A stretch of DNA of 15,394 bases, from the NCBI GenBank assembly GCA_017694215.1, contig JADIND010000081.1, positions 1 through 15,394 of the forward strand, given 5' to 3'. The notes beneath the pieces are model-generated. The model had not been told where the DNA came from. It searched no databases and saw nothing but the letters and a program-made list of their open reading frames with translations. The stretch comes from Candidatus Scatousia excrementipullorum. GTDB lineage: Bacteria > Cyanobacteriota > Vampirovibrionia > Gastranaerophilales > Gastranaerophilaceae. A program made the translations under genes and the position numbers. Below are positions 7,883 to 13,973 of this stretch, one piece after another (position 1 is the stretch's first letter; each line of letters starts with the position of its first letter).

Positions 7883-7906
7883 AGCCCGCTTTGTGTGGGC
7901 TTTTTT
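7883..7906 (+). terminator. Orphan intrinsic terminator
   Basis: AGCCCGC (7883-7889) pairs with GTGGGCT (7895-7901) around the loop TTTGT, with one G-U pair, and T residues run to 7906. This is a textbook Rho-independent terminator on the plus strand. The nearest plus-strand gene ends at 7135, with a minus-strand fragment in between, so it probably ends a non-coding transcript. Confidence 0.75.
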
Positions 7907-7925
7907 AGGTCGGAATTTTAAGTAT

Positions 7926-7949
7926 TCCAAAAAAATCAAACTGCCGAAC
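7926..7949 (-). repeat. Interspersed repeat copy D, inverted
   Basis: Read on the minus strand, this stretch gives TTTGATTTTTTTGGA preceded by a diverged GGCAG. It matches the family core at 14 of 15 positions and forms an inverted pair with copy A. Confidence 0.5.
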
Positions 7950-8021
7950 TGGACTTTTTTCGGACTGTACGGATAGATCGAGATTTTCTTAATATAGCTG
8001 AATTACGCACCAATTTTGAAG

Positions 8022-8047
8022 TGTACGGATAATTTGATTATTTCGGA
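8022..8047 (+). repeat. Interspersed repeat copy B
   Basis: TGTACGGATAATTTGATTAT followed by TTCGGA matches copy A with only a few differences, in the same orientation, 166 bp downstream. Confidence 0.65.
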
Positions 8048-8116
8048 ATAGTCCAGTTCCGCAAAATTTTAAAAATTTTAAAACAAAATCGGAAGTTTTT
8101 TCTTAAGGTTGGAATA

Positions 8117-8563
8117 TTATAAAATTTTCTTTAAATAAATCATATCTACCAACTGCTTTTCATTTTCAAAAATTGGGTGCGGGTAGTTATCAATAAAAAA
8201 GTTTTTTAGTCTGTGAGTTTCTTGAAAACCTTGTTTTTTATAGAATTTCAAGGTATTGTTATTTTCTCCGGTTCCAAGGATTAAATATTTAAAATTTGTT
8301 TTATATTTATTACAGACAAAATTAATCAATGCTGAGGCATAGCCTTTATTTTGATACTGCGTATAAGTTGCAAGATTTTTTATTTCAACGGTTTCCTTAT
8401 CAATCTCCATAACAGCACAGATTGATGTCAAGATATCATTATCGTACAAAGCAAAAAGTTTTGACGATTCCAGATATTTGTTAATCATTGCTTTATCTTC
8501 ATCGCCGATTAATAGAATATCCATATAATCCTTTTTATTCGTAGTTATTTCTTTAATTTGCAT
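8117..8563 (-). CDS. GNAT family N-acetyltransferase
   Basis: This is a 148-residue acetyl-CoA dependent acyltransferase of the usual GNAT length. The acetyl-CoA pyrophosphate loop is QNKGYA (71-76), following the beta-4 strand VEIKNLATY. Motif B is NNNTLKFYKKQGF (101-113), with the common Asn and Tyr positions. The C-terminal block (FFIDNYPHPIFE, then MIYLKKIL) resembles GNAT proteins of Firmicutes and gut bacteria that end in DMIYLKK. No signal or membrane segment is present, so it is cytoplasmic. The substrate cannot be told from sequence. The gene stands alone, with no clear ribosome binding site before its ATG, and is flanked on both sides by repeat-bearing gaps. The family call is sure. 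Confidence 0.9.
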   Translation of the reverse strand: MQIKEITTNKKDYMDILLIGDEDKAMINKYLESSKLFALYDNDILTSICAVMEIDKETVEIKNLATYTQYQNKGYASALINFVCNKYKTNFKYLILGTGENNNTLKFYKKQGFQETHRLKNFFIDNYPHPIFENEKQLVDMIYLKKIL

Positions 8564-8760
8564 AAGTTAAATATATCATAATTGATACAAAACCGAAACA
8601 AAGGTCGGAAATAGGGGGATAATGCTTTGTTCTCAGAGTTAATGCGTATGTACCCAATGAAATAGAATATTATAAGAAATCCGTATTAAAAACAGGGTTT
8701 TATTAAGAATGTATTAATGAAAACTTTGCTCAACTGTTTAACATTTTAAATTTATTTTGC

Positions 8761-8783
8761 CCGAAATAATCAAACTATCTGTA
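8761..8783 (-). repeat. Interspersed repeat copy C, inverted
   Basis: The minus strand reads TACAGATAGTTTGATTATTT then CGG. It matches copy B at all but two positions over 23 bases, but lies about 740 bp away on the other side of the acetyltransferase gene. Confidence 0.65.
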
Positions 8784-8789
8784 AAATAT

Positions 8790-8813
8790 AATCAAACCAT
8801 GTGTTCTTTTACA
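8790..8813 (+). repeat. 24-bp repeat, first copy
   Basis: A 24-bp segment (AATCAAACC, then A, then TGTGTTCTTTTACA) recurs at 11066-11089 with one mismatch. In this copy TGTAAAA (8780-8786) and TTTTACA (8807-8813) are also exact inverted repeats. Confidence 0.65.
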
Positions 8814-8830
8814 AAGTCAAATCTTAAAAT

Positions 8831-8856
8831 GTCATCCTGAACTTGGTTCAGGATCT
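8831..8856. repeat. REP-like hairpin
   Basis: ATCCTGAAC (8834-8842) and GTTCAGGAT (8846-8854) are exact inverted repeats with a 3-nt loop, flanked by GTC and CTT. The same type of sequence (TCCTGAAC..GTTCAGGA) is spread as an intergenic repeat in many unrelated bacterial genomes. Confidence 0.7.
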
Positions 8857-9073
8857 TATAACTGTAGACTTTGAGTCAATTTTACAGGTTGGAAGTTGCT
8901 TAATGATACAAAATTAAACTGGTTGGAATCAGACTTTATCAGGACATTAAATAGTAAAAAGTATTATAAAATTTGCTTAAATTTACTAAAAGCAACGAAA
9001 ATTAAAAACCAGATTTATGTTCAATTTTATTTTTTACTAGCAAAAAATATTTTGTTTTAGTTTTATAGCAGAC

Positions 9074-9658
9074 ATGAGTTATTATACAAAAGTCAGAACA
9101 TATTTAAATTCACCCGTAAAATGCTTTATCCCAAAATGCAATGCTCGATGCTGCGTGGATGCACCTCTGCCGGAAGGCTTTTTGGATCAACACAAAGGAA
9201 GAATTCAGAGAAGGATATATGGTGCTGTAAATATCGGACAAAATGACCCGAGAGATACGTTTAATTCAATAATTTACAATACAACTCCAAGTCCGGTACA
9301 ACTGATGGGTTTTGATCAGAATGGCAATAAAATGTTAGGTATTCCAAAAGAAGTTATAAAAGAACTAAATATAAAAAGTATGGAGCAAATTCAGGAGTTG
9401 TTAAACGATTACGGCAGATATAAAAATTACTGTCCGTTTATTACTACGTATGGAAAATGTAGTGTTTATAACCATCGCCCTATTATTTGCAGGGAATTTG
9501 GCTCATCTCCTTTAAAAATAGATTATTGTCCTCAGAAATCAAGCAGGCTGGATATTATTAAATTTTGTGTAAAAGAGTTCTTCAATTTTAAGAAAAATTT
9601 TAAAGCTATGGGGCACGCTTTAAAAATGAAATTTGCAAAAAACAACACTGATACTTAA
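9074..9658 (+). CDS. YkgJ-like cysteine cluster protein
   Basis: This 194-residue protein has the cysteine pattern of the YkgJ/CxxCxxCC family, a putative metal (zinc or iron-sulfur) binding group. The N-terminal cluster is C17, C22, C26 and C27 (in CFIPKCNARCC). The C-terminal cluster is C120, C129, C139 and C152, set in CPFITTYGKCSVYNHRPIICREFG, which is the family signature (CPF..GKCxVYxxRPxxCRxFG). About 90 residues separate the clusters. A basic tail (FKKNFKAMGHALKMKFAK) follows. No signal peptide is present. The start ATG has no good ribosome binding site, but the residue composition supports it and no alternative is better. The gene stands alone between two repeat-rich gaps. The biological role of the family is poorly known. 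Confidence 0.88.
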   Translation: MSYYTKVRTYLNSPVKCFIPKCNARCCVDAPLPEGFLDQHKGRIQRRIYGAVNIGQNDPRDTFNSIIYNTTPSPVQLMGFDQNGNKMLGIPKEVIKELNIKSMEQIQELLNDYGRYKNYCPFITTYGKCSVYNHRPIICREFGSSPLKIDYCPQKSSRLDIIKFCVKEFFNFKKNFKAMGHALKMKFAKNNTDT

Positions 9659-10055
9659 AATGTATATAGCACTGGTTTTGTATTCCAATCCAATCTACAA
9701 ACGCCTTAGCTCATTATATTATACTTGGTAAAACATAAAAAATATATTTTGGAATTCACATAATGACCGATTGTGTTGCGAAACCTACTAAAAACTAATC
9801 AATAAATTAACAAAACGTAAAATTTAACAAATAAAATAATTCAATTTGTTCATTTACAATCCACGTATCACCATTCTCTTTTGTGGAATTTTGTATTTAT
9901 GTGTCCGAGTCAAGAAAACCTCAATTATGGTTATGTTTTTGCTGACAGAAACCCTAACTTACAAACTAATGATTTTAATAAAACTAATTATGTTTTATTT
10001 TAAAATATCTTAAAAATTTTTATAATACTACTTTTTATATTATCATAAGATTATA
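9659..10055. other. AT-rich gap with one possible small ORF
   Basis: No conserved gene is seen. Apart from the 34-codon ORF at 9899-10003, the stretch is AT-rich without strong hairpins. TATAAT at 10021-10026, about 30 bp before the next ATG, is a likely -10 box for that gene, but no convincing -35 is found. Confidence 0.5.
9899..10003 (+). CDS. Possible small protein or coding scrap, 34 aa
   Basis: The ORF runs ATG to TAA and encodes MCPSQENLNYGYVFADRNPN and a further 14 residues. Its composition (Pro, Gln, Asp, Arg) is more protein-like than the surrounding AT-rich frames. The ribosome binding site is weak. It may be real, or the remnant of a longer gene. No family is recognised. Confidence 0.25.
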   Translation: MCPSQENLNYGYVFADRNPNLQTNDFNKTNYVLF

Positions 10056-10739
10056 ATGAGAATAAGTTGTAATTTTTTACCCTGTAATAATTCCCCAATT
10101 TCTTTTAAATCAAAAAGTTCAGTTGTAAAAGATGCTGACTGGGTTTGCCGGTCGGTTAACGCCAATTTCCCGGCTATATCTACAACCTGGTTAAATTTTA
10201 ATTTGGATACACATAAGAAAATGCATTTTATTTCGCGTATCGGAGAAGATATTCAAAAGGCAAGAAATAAAAATTGTTCGGAATTAGTGCCATTTAAATT
10301 TTTTAAAAATATGCTAAATCAGGTTAAGCAAAACAAAGCTGGAAATTGCTTTGAAAAAGCAACCATCGCAGAACTTATTCTCAAAATAAACGGTGTAAAC
10401 AACTGCAACAGAATCAATCTTGTTACTGATAATGGCAAAAGAAATCTAAATCATTGTGTATTGCTGGTCAATTTTGATAAACAAAATTATTATCCATCTC
10501 TGCAGAAAGCTCTTATAATTGATCCGTGGAGCGGAAACAGCGGATATGCAGATATAATTTTTAAAAAATATGAAAATATGTATAATAAATTTTTTAAACT
10601 TAAACCCGATGAGAATATCCAGTTTGTACCGAGAAACATTTTGGATTTAGGAGAACAAGATATAAATTATTTTAAGGAAAACTACCCGAAACTTGTTTTT
10701 AAAAGTTCAGATAACCATAAACTATTTAAATCTGTTTAA
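10056..10739 (+). CDS. Hypothetical protein with papain/transglutaminase-like Cys-His-Asp triad
   Basis: This is a 227-residue protein of unrecognised family. Three spaced segments look like a papain-like or transglutaminase-like active site: AGNCFEKATIAELIL (Cys98 at the start of a helix), LNHCVLLVNF (His133 leading a strand) and ALIIDPWSG (Asp156 after a strand). The order C-H-D, the GNC and the DPWSG context are shared with several bacterial cysteine protease and effector families. The N-terminus (CNFLPCNNSPISFKSKSS) is low-complexity and lacks a classical signal peptide, and it resembles the N-termini of many hypothetical proteins in gut Melainabacteria. There is no ribosome binding site; TATAAT lies 30 bp upstream. 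Enzyme activity is inferred from motif spacing alone. Confidence 0.7.
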   Translation: MRISCNFLPCNNSPISFKSKSSVVKDADWVCRSVNANFPAISTTWLNFNLDTHKKMHFISRIGEDIQKARNKNCSELVPFKFFKNMLNQVKQNKAGNCFEKATIAELILKINGVNNCNRINLVTDNGKRNLNHCVLLVNFDKQNYYPSLQKALIIDPWSGNSGYADIIFKKYENMYNKFFKLKPDENIQFVPRNILDLGEQDINYFKENYPKLVFKSSDNHKLFKSV

Positions 10740-10856
10740 ATCAAAGCAAACTAATTTAACTAAATATTTTTAAACATTTCCCTGTTAAACAGTCAGCTTT
10801 TAGGTTGTGGTTTCTCCGCAAAAAAGATTTGTAATAAAATTGAAAATGAATTACAG

Positions 10857-10964
10857 ATGTACCTTTATTCAAAACAGTTATTTACATTTAATAGATTCTC
10901 TATTATAAAAGAAAAAGATATTGATACAGTTGTTAAAAAGCCGGAAATCAATATTGTAGATTAA
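10857..10964 (+). pseudogene. 3' fragment of an unknown gene
   Basis: From the ATG at 10857 this frame encodes 35 residues ending VVKKPEINIVD. The same frame is open about 90 bp further upstream without a start codon (SQLLGCGFSAKKICNKIENE), and the composition stays protein-like throughout. This looks like the tail of a gene whose beginning is gone. A 35-residue protein from the ATG is possible, but there is no ribosome binding site. Confidence 0.35.
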
Positions 10965-11065
10965 TCTATGTCTATATATATATTATACTCTTTATTCAAC
11001 AAACCTAATTTCATAAATAATACTTGCAAAATTGGTAAAAAATTTATATAGAGAGTTGCATAAAA

Positions 11066-11089
11066 AATCAAACCTTGTGTTCTTTTACA
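11066..11089 (+). repeat. 24-bp repeat, second copy
   Basis: This copy matches 8790-8813 at 23 of 24 positions (AATCAAACC, then T, then TGTGTTCTTTTACA). It ends 27 bp before the -35 box of the next gene, so a regulatory role is possible. Confidence 0.65.
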
Positions 11090-11116
11090 GTAGTAAAACT
11101 AAAAATAAATTTTTAT

Positions 11117-11147
11117 TTGACTTAGAGCCGCTCTCATTTCTTATAAT
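11117..11147 (+). promoter_or_regulatory. Sigma-70 type promoter for the CMD-domain gene
   Basis: TTGACT (11117-11122) and a perfect TATAAT (11142-11147) are 19 bp apart. The expected transcript start near 11154 leaves a leader of about 38 nt with a strong AAAGGAG at 11178-11184. The spacer is 2 bp longer than ideal. Confidence 0.6.
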
Positions 11148-11191
11148 AAAAACATAGGCAAGAAATCATAAATAAAGAAAGGAGACGAATT

Positions 11192-12034
11192 GTGAAAAAA
11201 ATATTTATTCTGGTTTTATTATTTATTATGTCACAAAACTTTATTTGTGCTGCCGCAGTAAAAAATGAGGGAGAAAATATGACAAGAACAGATATTTGCA
11301 AAGAAAATTACAAAATACTTTTTAAAGGTGAAGCACTGACAAATACAGGCAGTGACCCTGAAATGATGGCAATTCTGCAAAAATATATTTTTGGTGAAGT
11401 TTTTACAGTAGGTGAACTTGATATAAAAACAAGAGAAATGATAACCGTTACATCTCTTGCTGTTCAGCAGACTCTTCCGCAGCTGAAAGCTCACATTAAT
11501 GCGGCATTGAATGTCGGGGTAACTCCGGTAGAATTAAGAGAAGCAATTTACCAGCTTGCACCGTTTATAGGTTTTCCGAAAACATTGAATGCCCTTGGCG
11601 TTTTGAATGAAGTATTTAAAGAAAGAAGTATTGAAATTCCGCTAAAATCAACAGCCACAGTAAAAGAAGAAGAACGTTTTTCCAAAGGATTTGAAATTCA
11701 AAATCCATTGTATGGCGATGAAATAAAACTGGCAATGGAAGGACTTCCTGATAATATGGGTTCTGATGTTGCAAAATTTTTAACAGAAGTTTGTTTCGGC
11801 GATTTTTATACCAGAGAGGGGCTTGATATTAAAACAAGAGAATTATTGTTTATTTCAGCTCTTGTAACAACAGGAAATACCGTAACCTTGAAAAGTCATA
11901 TTAAAGGCAGTTTAAAAGCCGGCAACTCAAAAGAAACAATAACTGCTGCAATTATTCAATGTTTGCCTTATGTAGGATTTCCGAATACCATAGCCGCTCT
12001 TAAAATAATGAAAGAATTCCATAGGTTGCACTAA
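11192..12034 (+). CDS. Secreted protein with two carboxymuconolactone decarboxylase-like domains
   Basis: This 280-residue protein starts at GTG, supported by AAAGGAG 7 bp upstream. Residues 1-22 form a Sec signal peptide (MKK, hydrophobic core, then CAAAV), probably cut after the alanines; Cys19 lacks a good lipobox. Two CMD-like repeats follow. Each has LDIKTRE (76-82 and 211-217, 135 residues apart), a helix pair ending in a conserved His (H101 in KAHINAALNVG, H236 in KSHIKGSLKAG) and a closing IGFPKTLNAL or VGFPNTIAAL segment. The CxxC redox pair of AhpD is absent, so peroxidase activity of that type is unlikely. Secreted double-CMD proteins occur in many gut bacteria with unclear substrates. 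It is probably monocistronic. Confidence 0.9.
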   Translation: MKKIFILVLLFIMSQNFICAAAVKNEGENMTRTDICKENYKILFKGEALTNTGSDPEMMAILQKYIFGEVFTVGELDIKTREMITVTSLAVQQTLPQLKAHINAALNVGVTPVELREAIYQLAPFIGFPKTLNALGVLNEVFKERSIEIPLKSTATVKEEERFSKGFEIQNPLYGDEIKLAMEGLPDNMGSDVAKFLTEVCFGDFYTREGLDIKTRELLFISALVTTGNTVTLKSHIKGSLKAGNSKETITAAIIQCLPYVGFPNTIAALKIMKEFHRLH

Positions 12035-12181
12035 TCAGAGCTTTCCAAAGCTATACGCCTTCTGTACTATCCTGTACTATTAGGCATTATGACAGAGTTT
12101 GAGGCAAAAAGCTGTATTTATATTTCTTTACATATCAGATTGAAATAGTTTCTCCTATTTATATCATTCAAATATATATAA

Positions 12182-12213
12182 AAAAAGACCTTCTGAATAC
12201 AAAAGGTCTTTTT
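12182..12213. terminator. Bidirectional intrinsic terminator
   Basis: AAAAAGACCTT (12182-12192) and AAGGTCTTTTT (12203-12213) are exact 11-bp inverted repeats with a 10-nt loop. The A-run on one side and T-run on the other let it work in both directions. It lies between the convergent CMD gene and the gene ending at 12234. Confidence 0.85.
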
Positions 12214-12233
12214 GATTAATTTTTTACAGTAAA

Positions 12234-12785
12234 TTACGGTTTTTCATGAGCATCTGCACCGAATTTCTTTATCAAATCCAGAGCAGCTGTCTTGATTTTT
12301 GCATCTAATTCACGTTTAGCAGCCCTATCTGCCTCATCTTTAATTTCTTTATTATCAAACATTTTTGTAAGTTCAACAGCACGATCTAAGTCTGAATCCA
12401 AAGCGTTAATTTTTGCATATGCTTCTGCTGCTTGTTCCGGATTGTCAAACAAAAGACACGCCTTATAAGATTGCCCTTTCCGGATTCCGGCTACATCTGT
12501 TCCGTCCCATGTTGTTTTTATCTCTAGAATACTATCTGACGGCTTCGGTTTTACAGGCTGAAACGGTGCAATATATGAACTTGCGTATGGAAAATCAATG
12601 CGAGGTCTTAATTTTTCTCCGATTTCCAAATGACAATATTTGGTATCTTTTAATGCTTCACCTGCTTTTTGAAGTTTGTCGAGTACTTCCAATGAAGTTT
12701 GTTCCAGAGCTTTATGAGCTTTCGGGGTAATTTTGAGTGCCATTCCAAAGGTTGTAGATTTCGAAAAAGAGTTGTTAATTTGCAT
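12234..12785 (-). CDS. Hypothetical protein, lineage-type, 183 aa
   Basis: No family is recognised. The protein begins MQINNSFSKSTTFGMALKIT, an N-terminal style seen in many hypothetical proteins of gut Melainabacteria. The middle (about 55-120) looks beta-rich (CHLEIGEKLRPRIDF, ILEIKTTWDG, KACLLFDN). The last 65 residues are charged and helical (DEADRAAKRELDAKIKTAALDLIKKF) and could form a coiled coil. There is no signal peptide or membrane segment. The ATG has AAGGAAG 6 bp upstream, so the start is secure. It shares a bidirectional terminator with the convergent CMD gene. Residue use is richer in Ala, Glu and Asp than the island genes, as expected for resident chromosome. Confidence 0.8.
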   Translation of the reverse strand: MQINNSFSKSTTFGMALKITPKAHKALEQTSLEVLDKLQKAGEALKDTKYCHLEIGEKLRPRIDFPYASSYIAPFQPVKPKPSDSILEIKTTWDGTDVAGIRKGQSYKACLLFDNPEQAAEAYAKINALDSDLDRAVELTKMFDNKEIKDEADRAAKRELDAKIKTAALDLIKKFGADAHEKP

Positions 12786-12965
12786 AATATTCTTCCTTTC
12801 AGTTTGTAAGTAACCATTCTAAAAAGTATAAAAAATAAAACTTGCTAGTTTTATAAAAAAAATTAACAAACCTTAATACTGCATTCGAAATCAAAGTTCC
12901 GGCACAAGCTGCCCGTATCCGGTTATTAGTATGCATTATAGTCTATAATAACTAAATATTATTAC

Positions 12966-13838
12966 TTAAGCTTTCTGGAAAACCATTATATATTCGTGTT
13001 TGAATATATAGAACCCGCCGGCTAAAGCTCTGTATCTCCAGAGGTTTGCGGTGCGGCCTTTTGCTCTTTCGTTTCCCTGAATGTCTTTGACAATTATACC
13101 TTTGAGTTTGAATCCGAGTTTCATCATTCTTGCCATACACTCAAATCCGAGCGGCTGAACTTCCGAGTTTTTATAGCTGTCACCTATAATCAGTGCTGCA
13201 AAGCGTCCTTTTTCAAGAAAATCATATCCGTTTTTGGCAACTTTTTCGAACAAATCATAAAATTGTTCGGTTGATTCGCAGTTAGATAAGTCCTCTTTTT
13301 TGTCCGAAAATCGGATTATATCGTCATAAGGCGGGTGAAGAATTAGTAACTGGGCTTTTTCTTCACGCATAATATCAAGACTTGCCTGAACTTTTTCTCT
13401 GACATCTTCAGATGCGGAATCGCCACATATAATTCTGACATCGGTTACAAGCTGCTTCGGCGTGAATTTTTCAGATACTTTTTCAGCTAAATCGTCTTTA
13501 AGTTCAACCCCGATACAGCGTCTTTCCATATTAACAGCTTCAATACCCGAGGTTCCGGAACCGAAAAACAAATCCAGCACAATGTCGTTTTTCTTTGTAA
13601 ATCTCTCGTAAAGCTGCTGGGCAATCTGCGGTATATAATTACCGTGGTATTCGTTTGAATGCCCGCCTTCTTTTAATCTGGAAGGGAATTCCCAGAGAGT
13701 ATCCGTTTTAACATGGTCGTAAGCTTTCCAGTCATTCAGGTTGATATCACTGTATTTTGTCGTTTTTACAGGTTTTACGACCTGCAAATCCGTTTTCTTT
13801 AAAGGTTTTAGTTTAGTATTGGCTTTTAATCTTGCCAT
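12966..13838 (-). CDS. Orphan DNA methyltransferase (N4-cytosine/N6-adenine type)
   Basis: This 290-residue enzyme is expected to methylate DNA using S-adenosylmethionine. The SAM-binding motif I is VLDLFFGSGTSGIEA (87-101), preceded by NEYHGNYIPQIAQQL (62-76), the usual lead-in of this branch, and followed by the acidic VELKDD at the motif II position. The catalytic motif IV is LHPPYDD (167-173), with His in place of the usual Asp, Asn or Ser. The order motif I before motif IV distinguishes it from beta-class enzymes. The C-terminus (RTANLWRYRALAGGFYIFKHEYIMVFQK) matches the end of the N6_N4_Mtase family. GGGAGGGG lies just before the ATG. No restriction gene is nearby, so it is an orphan. 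It is divergent from mutL. Confidence 0.88.
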   Translation of the reverse strand: MARLKANTKLKPLKKTDLQVVKPVKTTKYSDINLNDWKAYDHVKTDTLWEFPSRLKEGGHSNEYHGNYIPQIAQQLYERFTKKNDIVLDLFFGSGTSGIEAVNMERRCIGVELKDDLAEKVSEKFTPKQLVTDVRIICGDSASEDVREKVQASLDIMREEKAQLLILHPPYDDIIRFSDKKEDLSNCESTEQFYDLFEKVAKNGYDFLEKGRFAALIIGDSYKNSEVQPLGFECMARMMKLGFKLKGIIVKDIQGNERAKGRTANLWRYRALAGGFYIFKHEYIMVFQKA

Positions 13839-13878
13839 ATCCCCTCCCGATTAGTCTTTAACAGATTTTATCTTACAG

Positions 13879-13907
13879 AAATGTTTCAAATTTGTAATCA
13901 AACATTT
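13879..13907. promoter_or_regulatory. Inverted repeat in the methyltransferase-mutL gap
   Basis: AAATGTTT (13879-13886) and AAACATTT (13900-13907) are exact inverted repeats 13 nt apart, in the middle of the 135-bp divergent gap. It may be an operator. No clear promoter boxes are seen beside it. Confidence 0.35.
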
Positions 13908-13973
13908 AGATGAAATCGTTTTTGCAGTAAATTGTAAGGTAAACCGAGGTGCTTTATCTAAGGAGCGTTGATT

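Larger units (their letters stand above)
7708..8116. other. Gene-free stretch with repeats and an orphan terminator
   Basis: No convincing coding sequence is seen. The stretch holds three copies of a short repeat (two direct, one inverted), three occurrences of TGTACGGATA (7856, 7966, 8022), and a near-perfect 13-bp inverted repeat (7943-7955 with 8050-8062; 12 of 13 match) 94 bp apart. It also has a strong plus-strand intrinsic terminator with no plus-strand gene before it. It looks like an eroded mobile or regulatory element, or a small-RNA locus. Confidence 0.6.
8564..9073. other. Gene-free stretch with repeats and a coding scrap
   Basis: No intact gene is seen. At 8623-8706 an open stretch with protein-like composition (VNAYVPNEIEYYKKSVLK) ends at a stop and has no start codon, so it may be the tail of a lost gene. 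Further on come an inverted copy of the TTTGATTATTTCGG repeat, a repeat shared with the region before 11192, and a REP-like hairpin. The last 200 bases are AT-rich and featureless and must hold the promoter of the next gene, but no good boxes are seen. Confidence 0.55.
10740..11191. other. Gap with coding scrap, repeat and promoter
   Basis: From the left this holds a decayed coding stretch (about 10770-10964), an AT-rich segment, the second copy of the 24-bp repeat, and the promoter and ribosome binding site of the next gene. No intact gene is seen. Confidence 0.55.

Noticed and set aside
12062..12080. CTGTACTAT direct repeat, 10-bp period
   Set aside because: Two copies only, in the 3' untranslated part of the CMD gene and before a clear terminator. 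No sign of function.
12900..12935. GC-rich patch with two CCGG sites, considered as a terminator for the methyltransferase gene
   Set aside because: The candidate stem is short and interrupted, there is no T-run on the minus strand, and it lies some distance past the stop.
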